From positions 1,426,001-1,490,000 of the forward strand of contig NZ_JACCCW010000002.1 of the NCBI RefSeq assembly GCF_013410065.1: a DNA stretch of 64,000 bases. Direction: 5' to 3'. Every line of letters begins with the position of its first letter. The first letter of the stretch is position 1. The notes beneath the pieces were generated by a model, which saw only the letters and a program-made list of their open reading frames with translations, searched no databases and had not been told where the DNA came from. Positions 26,922 to 34,028 of the stretch are shown here, piece by piece. This DNA is from Granulicella arctica (lineage in GTDB: Bacteria > Acidobacteriota > Terriglobia > Terriglobales > Acidobacteriaceae). Both the position numbers and the translations under genes were made by a program.

Positions 26922-29234
26922 ATGTCATCTACTAAAACGTTCAAGTGCGTACTTGCACTTGCCTCTGCCATGCTCATAACCACGAGGGGCGCGCTCGCTC
27001 AGTACGAAGCTGCTTATGACTGGAGCAACGTCCAGATCGTCGCCGGGGGGTTCGTCACCGGTATCCTGGGCAACCCACAGGTTCCAGACATCCGGTACGC
27101 CCGCACAGATATTGGCGGCACATATCGTTGGGACCCCACAACACATCGCTGGCATCCACTGCTCGATTTCCTGAACACCTCGCAGTTCAATTACATCGGC
27201 ACCGAATCGTTCGCGCTCGATCCCTCTAACTTCTCCCGTCTCTATCTCGCCGCCGGCACCTATACGGAATCCTTTGAAGGCAACGGTGCCATTCTTATCT
27301 CCGATGATTTCGGCGAGCACTTCGACATCGTGCCTCTGCCCATCAAGCTAGGCTCAAACGATGCAGGCCGCTTTGCCGGTGAGCGACTCGCAGTCGATCC
27401 AAATGATGGCCGCGTCATTTACTTCGGCTCGCGGCTCAACGGCCTCTACCGTTCAACTGATCGTGGACGCACCTGGGGCCCAGTCGCCAGCTTCCCAGTC
27501 ACCGGACCTACCGGCACCTCAGCCGACCCCGGCGTAGGCGTCATCTTTGAGCTGTTTCCGAAGTCCGCTGGCACCACCTCAACCGGGGCCTCCCGCGCCA
27601 CCTATGTCGGCGTATCGCAAGGCAGCTCAGCTACCACTCCTGGCCTCTACGTCACCAACGACGGTGGTCAGAGCTTCCAGCCTGTCCCAGGCCAGCCGCT
27701 GAACGGCTTTTACCTTAACAGCGGGATCGTCGCTCCCGACGGCTCACTATACTTCGTCTACGGCTACAGTGCTTACGGCAACTCCGTCGGCCCATACTCT
27801 CTTACCGACGGCCAGGTATGGAAGTACACGCCACCCAACACTGCCACAGCCACCGGCATCTGGACAAACATCACCCCGCCAAAGCCCTCCTATTTCAACT
27901 GGGGCTACAGCTCTGTAGCCGTCGATCCACATAACCCCAAGATCATCATGGTAAGCACCATGGACCGCTACTATCCTCCACCGCAGGACGACATTTATCG
28001 CTCCACGGATGGCGGACAGACCTGGGAAGAGATTCAAACCAATGCAGTCCGTGACGTCTCCCGCTCTCCCTGGATCACCTTCGGCGCAGCAACAGCCGGT
28101 GCCGGTAACTGGATCAATCATCTATGGGTCAATCCTTGGGACACCGATCAGGTCCTCTACGGCGATGGCCAGACCATCTGGTCATCCAAGGACATCAGCG
28201 CAGCCGACGGCGTAGCCACCACGCCAGGCACCATCGTTAACGGCAATCCTACCCACTGGTACATCGACGCCCTCGGCGTTGAAGAGACCTCCGTCCTCGC
28301 TCTCATCTCACCTCCCAGCGGCCCTGCTCACCTCATCAGCGGCGTCGGCGATATCGGCGGCTTCACTCATACCGATCTCCGCCACTCTCCGACTACCGGC
28401 ATGGATAGCAACCCCATCTTAGGTGCCACGACGGGATTGGACTTCGCCCAGACGGCACCACTCACCATAGCCCGCGTCGGCAGCAGCGGCTCGCAGCAAT
28501 CCACTGGCAGCCATTTCGGTGCTTACTCGAGCGACGGAGGCGTCACCTGGACGCCCTTCCCAACGAACCCCACGGGCGTCGTAAACGGCTCAGGCACCGT
28601 CGCGGTCGCCGCCGACGGCTCAGCGATCTACTGGCAGCCGTCGGACTCCGGCAGCCAGGCCTCTGTGACCACAGACCATGGCACCACATGGACACTCTCC
28701 AATGGCGCACCCGCCCTCACTTCGGGCCAGATCCAGGTCTTCGCCGACCGCATCGATCCCGCGACCGCCTACCTCTACGACGCTGGCACCGGCAACGTCC
28801 TTCGTTCTACCGACCACGGCCAGAACTTCACCCTGATCTCAACCCTCGGCACCTATGGCAAACTCAGCCTGTCGCCGGCCGCCAAAGGCGATCTATGGTT
28901 CGCCTCCAACGGCCCGCTCCAACGTTCAACCGACGGCGGAGTAACCTGGCACAACGTCGGGAGTATCAATGGTGCCTACTCGGTCGGTTTTGGCGCGGCA
29001 AAGCCCGGAACGCACTACCCTGCCGTGTATCTCTTCGGCCAGGTCGGAGAGACCACCGGCTTCTACCGCTCCACCGATCAGGGAGCGTCTTTTGTTCGCG
29101 TCAACGACGATCAGCATCAGTACGGCAACGCCTACATCGTTCAAGGCGATGCCCGCGTCTATGGTCGCATCTACATCGGGACAAATGGCCGCGGGATCAT
29201 TCTCGGCCAACCGGCAGAGCGCGACCACCGCTAG
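26922..29234 (+). CDS. GH74-family xyloglucanase-like protein
   Basis: 770 residues with a signal peptide (ending near RGALAQ) and AAAGGAG before the ATG. It is a seven-bladed double beta-propeller of the GH74 type. The first catalytic motif is RYARTDIGGTYRWD (Asp63) and the second is SGVGDIGGFTHTDL (Asp477); both acids are conserved. BNR-like Asp-box repeats are scattered through it (STDRGRTWG, STDGGQTWEE, STDHGQNF, STDGGVTWH, STDQGASF). GH74 enzymes cut xyloglucan backbones or chain ends. It is an exported plant polysaccharide enzyme, standing alone with IS remnants upstream. Confidence 0.88.
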   Translation: MSSTKTFKCVLALASAMLITTRGALAQYEAAYDWSNVQIVAGGFVTGILGNPQVPDIRYARTDIGGTYRWDPTTHRWHPLLDFLNTSQFNYIGTESFALDPSNFSRLYLAAGTYTESFEGNGAILISDDFGEHFDIVPLPIKLGSNDAGRFAGERLAVDPNDGRVIYFGSRLNGLYRSTDRGRTWGPVASFPVTGPTGTSADPGVGVIFELFPKSAGTTSTGASRATYVGVSQGSSATTPGLYVTNDGGQSFQPVPGQPLNGFYLNSGIVAPDGSLYFVYGYSAYGNSVGPYSLTDGQVWKYTPPNTATATGIWTNITPPKPSYFNWGYSSVAVDPHNPKIIMVSTMDRYYPPPQDDIYRSTDGGQTWEEIQTNAVRDVSRSPWITFGAATAGAGNWINHLWVNPWDTDQVLYGDGQTIWSSKDISAADGVATTPGTIVNGNPTHWYIDALGVEETSVLALISPPSGPAHLISGVGDIGGFTHTDLRHSPTTGMDSNPILGATTGLDFAQTAPLTIARVGSSGSQQSTGSHFGAYSSDGGVTWTPFPTNPTGVVNGSGTVAVAADGSAIYWQPSDSGSQASVTTDHGTTWTLSNGAPALTSGQIQVFADRIDPATAYLYDAGTGNVLRSTDHGQNFTLISTLGTYGKLSLSPAAKGDLWFASNGPLQRSTDGGVTWHNVGSINGAYSVGFGAAKPGTHYPAVYLFGQVGETTGFYRSTDQGASFVRVNDDQHQYGNAYIVQGDARVYGRIYIGTNGRGIILGQPAERDHR

Positions 29235-29250
29235 ATACGACAGTCGAAAC

Positions 29251-29282
29251 CATGCCCATCCAGAGCAACCTGGATGGGCATG
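29251..29282 (+). terminator. Perfect 13-bp stem-loop after the GH74 gene
   Basis: CATGCCCATCCAG and CTGGATGGGCATG pair perfectly around a 6-nt loop (29264-29269), 16 bases after the GH74 stop. No T-run follows, so it is either a weak or factor-assisted terminator or an mRNA 3' stabiliser. The following 300 bases, to the sigma remnant at about 29590, show no gene. Confidence 0.55.
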
Positions 29283-29589
29283 GCAAAGAGAAGATGGGGC
29301 ATTGAGCGTTATTGCCCATCGCTTCCCTGCTTGTCGACAAGTGTTTGCTATGCCTTACCGTACGATTTTGGACGTTTGATGAAATGACTCCAGGACACTC
29401 TCTGTGCGATCGGCCTACGGCCAACCCAATTTACTTCCGGCCTCTCAACCTGTAAGGGCGCGAAAAGAGGCGGTCCCAAACCCAGCCACGCTCATCCTCG
29501 CCGATGAAGTCGACCCCTTACAGATGAACAGCTTGGAACAGATGTGATCAGGCCTTCATGCATGACGGTGTCTGTCCACTCATAAGGAG

Positions 29590-29865
29590 AAGAGGCGACA
29601 ACACTGCTTCTGGTACGGGAGGCGATGCTAATGAGCCACGTACTGAACTTTGCCTCTCCTCGAAAGCTGGATAGGTTGCGAAATGCCTTGAGAAAGGTTT
29701 TCTGGGCTGCATCTTCAGCATCTGCCTCGTTGTGCAGGAAGACAAAGTCATGACGAAAACACTGCATTCGTATGGCTGGATCAGCTCGTGAAAAAGGCGC
29801 GTCTCATCTGTCAGTATGGAGGCAATCAGTTGCTGTTCGTCGCACGATTCGGTGTTTCCAGCCAT
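29590..29865 (-). pseudogene. Truncated, frameshifted ECF sigma factor
   Basis: The minus-strand start at 29865 gives [33 protein letters not shown]. The frame then shifts by one near 29765 and sigma region 2 continues in the other frame: [44 protein letters not shown]. This matches the usual ECF region 2 pattern (DAED..Q.TFLKA...FRGE.KFSTWL..IA). After about 29600 homology is lost and region 4 is absent. The start lies directly behind the DoxX stop (29868), so it was the last gene of that small operon. Bufferin operons of some bacteria are controlled by a local ECF sigma factor, which makes its decay here noteworthy. Confidence 0.65.
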
Positions 29866-29867
29866 CT

Positions 29868-30335
29868 CTATGTGGCCCGCTCCTTGAGGCGGCCCTTGAA
29901 TAAAGCGTCCAGCGAAAAGCGACCCGCTCCAAAGACCAGAATAGTCAATGCGGCCATTAGAAACGTGATTTCCGCCGCGGAAGTGAACTTGTCGGAGTCA
30001 GAGAAGACAGAAAGCAATGCTTCGTGATCGGCTGTCCAATAGGCAACGAGCATGTTGCCTGCAAGTATGAGACCTGCAAAGCGCGATGCAAGGCCGACGA
30101 TCAGCAGCAACCCGCCAAAAAACTCAACCCCGGCCACGAAGTGTGCGTTAAACGCCGGAAAGGGAATATTAATACTGTTAAAGAATGTTGTGAATTTGGG
30201 AATGTTCTGCATCTTGCCCCACCCGCTGACCGCAAATTGCCAGCCCCAGTAAAGCCGTATCGCCAGCAAAAATGGTGATTGCAACGCTGAAGTTGCTGCC
30301 GAAAACTGTGTGTACCTCTTTGCGAGCGTGTTCAT
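29868..30335 (-). CDS. DoxX-family membrane protein
   Basis: About 155 residues from the ATG at 30335 (AGAGGAAC just upstream; the frame is open to 30368). Four transmembrane helices and the DoxX pattern are present: LLAIRLYWGWQFAVSGWGKM, FVAGVEFFGGLLLIVGLASRFAGLILAGNMLVAYWTADHE and FLMAALTILVFGAGRFSLDALF. DoxX proteins are frequent companions of DUF692/DUF2063 peptide-modifying genes. The intact DUF692 cluster is 1.9 kb away on the other strand, so a functional link is likely. It follows a decayed redoxin gene and precedes a broken ECF sigma gene. Confidence 0.85.
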   Translation of the reverse strand: MNTLAKRYTQFSAATSALQSPFLLAIRLYWGWQFAVSGWGKMQNIPKFTTFFNSINIPFPAFNAHFVAGVEFFGGLLLIVGLASRFAGLILAGNMLVAYWTADHEALLSVFSDSDKFTSAAEITFLMAALTILVFGAGRFSLDALFKGRLKERAT

Positions 30336-30389
30336 TGTTCCTCTTTCATGGTTCTGTAAGGCGCTCACTGCGAGTATTAGAGAAGAAAG

Positions 30390-30552
30390 TCAAGAAACAG
30401 TTACAACGTCGATCAGAGAAAGCTCAACAGGCTTTCCCTGCGGCGTGGGAAGTAAGAAGTCCGGCACCTTCTGCCGCACGTCCGGGTGTTTGTGCCAAGG
30501 CGAGGCCGGAGCTGAATACGAGAGCGAACACAGTTCAAAGAACTTTTTACAT
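30390..30552 (-). pseudogene. Remnant of an exported redoxin (AhpC/TlpA-like) gene
   Basis: A good ribosome binding site (GAGGAG) precedes an ATG at 30552, but the second codon is TAA and the sixth is TGA. Ignoring these, the frame reads a signal peptide core, TVFALVFSSGLALAQ. In the next frame the start of a thioredoxin-fold protein follows: VRQKVPDFLLPTPQGKPVEL, the usual N-terminal strand of redoxins. It then ends at 30390 with no CxxC domain. So it is a secreted redoxin truncated to about 55 codons, with two stops and a frameshift. Assignment rests on these two short pieces only. Confidence 0.45.
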
Positions 30553-30644
30553 AGAAATCTCCTCGGGTGGCGCTCATTGGAGCTGCGGGCATGAAAAAAG
30601 TTGCAGACCACCTCCCTCTTTGATCGCCGATTCCGTGGTGAGTT

Positions 30645-30669
30645 GTAACCCTACACGAAGTTCTGCGTC
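30645..30669 (+). promoter_or_regulatory. Candidate ECF-type promoter before the DUF1223 gene
   Basis: GTAACC (30645-30650) and CGTC (30666-30669) are separated by 15 bases, the layout of ECF sigma promoters (AAC-containing -35, CGTC -10). The ATG at 30699 is 29 bases downstream of the -10. A second GTAACC lies at 31708, before the BufA2-like gene, but without an equally clear CGTC. A broken ECF sigma gene is 0.8 kb away. Confidence 0.45.
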
Positions 30670-30698
30670 TCATGTGCAGCTTCACCGAGGAGCGTCTT

Positions 30699-31487
30699 AT
30701 GCGCAGATCGTCCTGCTGGGTTTCTATAGCGACTACTATGGCGCTGCTTCTCTCCGCTGCGGTCGTGACGGGACAGATCGCCAAACCGGCGAATCCTGCC
30801 GTCAGGCCGAAGATCGTGCTGGTCGAGTTATTTACCTCGGAAGGCTGTTCGAGCTGCCCTCCTGCTGATGCCTTGCTGCGACAGATAAATGGGACAAAGA
30901 CAGCTTCCGGGCAGTTGATCGTAGGCATCAGCGAGCACGTTACTTACTGGAATTCGTTGGGATGGTCCGACCCATTCTCGTCTTCCGTATACACCGCTCG
31001 CCAGGACGCTTACGGTGTGAGCCTCGGGCTTGACAGCATATACACACCGCAGATGGTCGTGAACGGCACAGAGCAATTCGTTGGCAGCAGCAATGGCGAT
31101 TTGGCGAAAGCTCTGCGCCGAGAGCAGGAAAAAGAATCGTCGGTAGACCTACGTATCGTTTCGACAAGCGTTGTGGGAAACATGCTTACAGTCAAGTTTT
31201 CCGTAACCAGCGATGCGTCTGTGCATGGTGCCGATATCATCGCCGTGCTGACCGATGATAACGACCAATCAAGTGTCTCTCGCGGAGAGAATTCGGGCCG
31301 AACGTTGGCTCATGTCTCGGTCGCTCGTTCCATCGTTCGGATAGCGGAAGTACAGCGCGAGGCCGACCAGACCGCGCAAATAGCACTTCCGGATCATTTT
31401 GGGGGCAAGGAAGGGCACCATCTTATCCTTTTCGTGCAGACTGCCAGGAGTGGCCGCGTGTTAGGAGCCGCTACACAGCCTCTATAG
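30699..31487 (+). CDS. Exported DUF1223 thioredoxin-like protein
   Basis: 262 residues from the ATG at 30699 (GAGGAG 6-7 nt upstream; the frame is open to 30672). A signal peptide (residues about 1-27) is followed by VLVELFTSEGCSSCPPADALLRQI, the DUF1223 hallmark with a CSSC redox-like motif, then HVTYWNSLGWSDPFSSSVYTARQDAYG and IYTPQMVVNGTEQFVGS, typical of the family. The C-terminal 110 residues form a beta domain. The biochemical role of DUF1223 is not settled; the fold and CxxC suggest periplasmic redox or metal handling. It lies between the decayed redoxin/DoxX operon and the bufferin-like cluster. Confidence 0.85.
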   Translation: MRRSSCWVSIATTMALLLSAAVVTGQIAKPANPAVRPKIVLVELFTSEGCSSCPPADALLRQINGTKTASGQLIVGISEHVTYWNSLGWSDPFSSSVYTARQDAYGVSLGLDSIYTPQMVVNGTEQFVGSSNGDLAKALRREQEKESSVDLRIVSTSVVGNMLTVKFSVTSDASVHGADIIAVLTDDNDQSSVSRGENSGRTLAHVSVARSIVRIAEVQREADQTAQIALPDHFGGKEGHHLILFVQTARSGRVLGAATQPL

Positions 31488-31884
31488 GTCTGAACAACCT
31501 CTCTAATCAAGTGGTTGACCTTGTGGCTACCACATGCTCCCTTGCGCAATACGTGCTCACACAATCGAGAGCAGCGCCTATTTCGATCCATCCTCCAAAG
31601 TTTATAGGCGTTCGAGTGGCAAGTAAGCGCGTTACGTTCGCACTATTTCACGCCGCTTTACGGCGCGGAAGCGGTAAGGCCAATGAAAGTCCTCGAAATT
31701 AATTTTCGTAACCTATTTCCAACTTCATACTCAAACGTGCATGATGGAGCCGCGACAAATTTGTTTTTCTTTCAAATCCAACGGAGTCTTCATCGCGTTC
31801 CATAATTGCAGCTATTTTTCGTTTCATCAACGCCAACGTTCTGTGCACGCTTGTGCGCGGCCAACCCATAGAAAGGTTCTTCTC

Positions 31885-32157
31885 ATGACGAACAATACCA
31901 AGTCACTCGTTTTGGCCGCAGCAGTTGCGGGTCTTTTCGGCGGTACCGCGCTTCGCGTGAATGCGCAGCCTAACAACAACGCACCTGCTGCATCCGCAGG
32001 CGTTTTGATTGCGCAGGACGCCCCTGCCAAGCACGCTTGCAAAGGTAAGAACGATTGCAAGGGTCAGGGTGGCGGCAAGGATGCCGGCAAGAACAGCTGT
32101 AAGGGTAAGGGCAACTGTGCAACGGACGGCTCCAAGCCCGCGCCGAAGCTCTCGTAA
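31885..32157 (+). CDS. bufA2: BufA2-like Cys-rich exported peptide (bufferin-type metallophore precursor)
   Basis: 90 residues from the ATG at 31885 (GAAAGG upstream; the frame is open to 31741). A signal peptide ends near RVNAQ. The mature region holds exactly four Cys (52, 58, 72, 78) in two near-repeats, CKGKNDC and CKGKGNC, joined by a Gly/Lys linker, then a short Lys/Pro tail. This matches BufA2-type precursors, whose Cys are modified by the DUF692 MNIO enzyme; related bufferins bind copper in the periplasm. The modifying enzyme gene follows 93 bases later. The 397 bases upstream (31488-31884) form a long leader with a GTAACC at 31708 and no other gene. Confidence 0.78.
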   Translation: MTNNTKSLVLAAAVAGLFGGTALRVNAQPNNNAPAASAGVLIAQDAPAKHACKGKNDCKGQGGGKDAGKNSCKGKGNCATDGSKPAPKLS

Positions 32158-32250
32158 GATTGCCATCAGTACAGGGAGGTCTGAGATGTCTTCAGGCCTC
32201 CCTACCGCTGCGCGAACTCGAAACGAATTCACCACAGCAGGAGCCGTATC

Positions 32251-33135
32251 ATGCCAGCCAATCGCTTCAACGGATTTACGGATTACGGCGTAGGCATCGG
32301 TTTGCGCGTTCCACATTATGAGCACATCCTCTCCGAAAAACCCGTCGTAGATTGGTTTGAGATCATCTCCGAAAATTACATGGTCGATGGTGGCCGTGCG
32401 CTGAAGGTGCTGGACCAGATCCTTGAGCAGTATCGTGTCGTGCAGCACGGTGTTTCCATGTACTTCGGCTCCGCACAGGCACTGGATCGTGAACATCTTA
32501 AGCGACTGAAGGAACTGACCAGACGCACAAAAACACCCTGGCTCTCCGACCATCTTTGCTGGGGCAGCGTAGACGGATGCTACACCCATGATCTGCTTCC
32601 TTTGCCGTACACGTTTGAGGCCGCCCGTACCACTGCCACACGCATCCGCGAGGTGCAGGATTTCTTTGAAGTCCCCATCGCGGTAGAAAACGTCAGCAGT
32701 TATGCGGAGTTTCATGAGTCGCAGATGACCGAATGGGAGTTTCTCAACGAAGTCGTCCACGCGGCAGACTGCGGCATTCTGCTCGACGTCAACAATATCT
32801 ACGTCTCGTCGCAGAACCACGGCTTCAATCCTATGGATTACGTGAATGCTGTCCCCAGCGAGCGGGTCGCGCAGATCCACATCGCGGGACATTCAAAGTT
32901 TGAAAAGTACACGCTCGATACGCACGATCATCCCGTGCTTGATCCTGTGTGGGACATGTATGCTCGTGCAATTGAGCGTGTTGGTAATACTGCGACGCTC
33001 TTGGAATGGGATGACAGTATCCCATCGTTCGATGATGTTCACAACGAAGCACTCAAGGCGAACCATTATCTGAATGCTTCTTCGGAATTGCGCGCTTCGT
33101 TTCCAGAAAAACAGCAGGATGAGGTTCACGCATGA
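32251..33135 (+). CDS. bufB: DUF692 multinuclear non-haem iron oxidase (MNIO), BufB-like
   Basis: 294 residues, AGGAG upstream of the ATG. A TIM-barrel DUF692 protein with the family marks GIGLRVPHYEHIL, WFEIISENYM, HGVSMYFGS, WLSDHLCW, VENVSSY, LLDVNNIYVSSQNHG, AQIHIAGH, DTHDHPV and LEWDDSIP. Likely iron ligands are among His66, Glu146, Asp179, Asn182, His190, His210 and Glu252. MNIO enzymes modify Cys residues of ribosomal peptides (thiooxazole or related groups). The substrate should be the upstream CKGKxxC peptide. The last 4 bases overlap the start of the DUF2063 partner, so the two are translationally coupled. Confidence 0.93.
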   Translation: MPANRFNGFTDYGVGIGLRVPHYEHILSEKPVVDWFEIISENYMVDGGRALKVLDQILEQYRVVQHGVSMYFGSAQALDREHLKRLKELTRRTKTPWLSDHLCWGSVDGCYTHDLLPLPYTFEAARTTATRIREVQDFFEVPIAVENVSSYAEFHESQMTEWEFLNEVVHAADCGILLDVNNIYVSSQNHGFNPMDYVNAVPSERVAQIHIAGHSKFEKYTLDTHDHPVLDPVWDMYARAIERVGNTATLLEWDDSIPSFDDVHNEALKANHYLNASSELRASFPEKQQDEVHA

Positions 33136-34028
33136 ACCTGCTCGAGTTGCAACGCCGCATGTCCGAAGACGTTCGTCGGCCGCTTACCGCGAACTTCGAG
33201 ATGCAGCAGCAGACCGAAGACGGTCGTTGGGTCAACGAGATTGCAGAAGCGTATGTAAAACCGAACGACCGACTCACGTCCTTTGAGCGCCTCGAAATCT
33301 ATAACCGGCAATACTGGTTCCGTGTCATCACCGCCATCTCAGACGACTTTCCCGCACTCGCTGCTATCCTCGGCCCCAAACGCTTCGATGCACTTGTGCT
33401 CGCATACCTACGCGAGAATCCTTCAACCTCCTTCACGCTCAGGAACCTCGGCGCACAGCTTCCACTCTGGCTAGAGCATCATCCCGAGTTCTGCGGACGA
33501 CGCCACACGCTTGCGCTGGATATTGTGCGCCTGGAGTGGGCTTATGTAGAAAGCTTCGACCGTGCCACTGTTTCCCCGCTCACACCAGAAGACTTTGCAG
33601 GCCTCAACGGAGAGTCAAAGCTTTCGCTCCAGCCGCACCTTCAACTCCTCAACCTCAAGTATCCCGTCGACGAACTTGTGCTGACCGTGCACAAGGAAAC
33701 CCCCGAAGCCGATATCATGAGTAACGCCGTACTGGAGCGCAAGCAAACCATGCGCATCAAGCTGCCGCCCATGCGCCGCACGAACGTTTCACTCGCTGTC
33801 CATCGCTTCGATAACTCCATCTACTATCGACGCCTCGATCGCGAAGCTTACTTGCTTCTCTCAGCATTGCAGCATCATAAGGCACTTGCCGAAGCGATCG
33901 AAACCGCGTTCGCAGGCAGCAAGTTGGCGGTCGAAGAACAGGCGTCGAAAATCCAGCAGTACTTCGCGCATGCTGCGGAACTTGGCTGGTTCTGCCATCA
34001 ACCGCCGGGCACTGTTGGCGTCCAATGA
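33132..34028 (+). CDS. bufC: DUF2063 partner protein of the MNIO (BufC-like)
   Basis: 298 residues. The N-terminal 95 residues are the DUF2063 helical domain (LLELQRRMSEDVRRPL, LTSFERLEIYNRQYWFRVITAISDDFPALAAILG). The C-terminal part is the usual winged-helix/ferredoxin-like region that recognises the precursor. These proteins form a complex with DUF692 enzymes and deliver the leader or signal region of the peptide to the active site. The name DNA-binding domain given to DUF2063 in older annotations is probably misleading. It overlaps the MNIO gene and the following DUF255 gene by 4 bases each. Confidence 0.88.
   Translation: MNLLELQRRMSEDVRRPLTANFEMQQQTEDGRWVNEIAEAYVKPNDRLTSFERLEIYNRQYWFRVITAISDDFPALAAILGPKRFDALVLAYLRENPSTSFTLRNLGAQLPLWLEHHPEFCGRRHTLALDIVRLEWAYVESFDRATVSPLTPEDFAGLNGESKLSLQPHLQLLNLKYPVDELVLTVHKETPEADIMSNAVLERKQTMRIKLPPMRRTNVSLAVHRFDNSIYYRRLDREAYLLLSALQHHKALAEAIETAFAGSKLAVEEQASKIQQYFAHAAELGWFCHQPPGTVGVQ

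Noticed and set aside
31903..32892. Minus-strand frame of 329 codons opposite the bufferin precursor and MNIO gene
   Set aside because: Lies fully antisense to two well-supported coupled genes; composition is not that of a known family.
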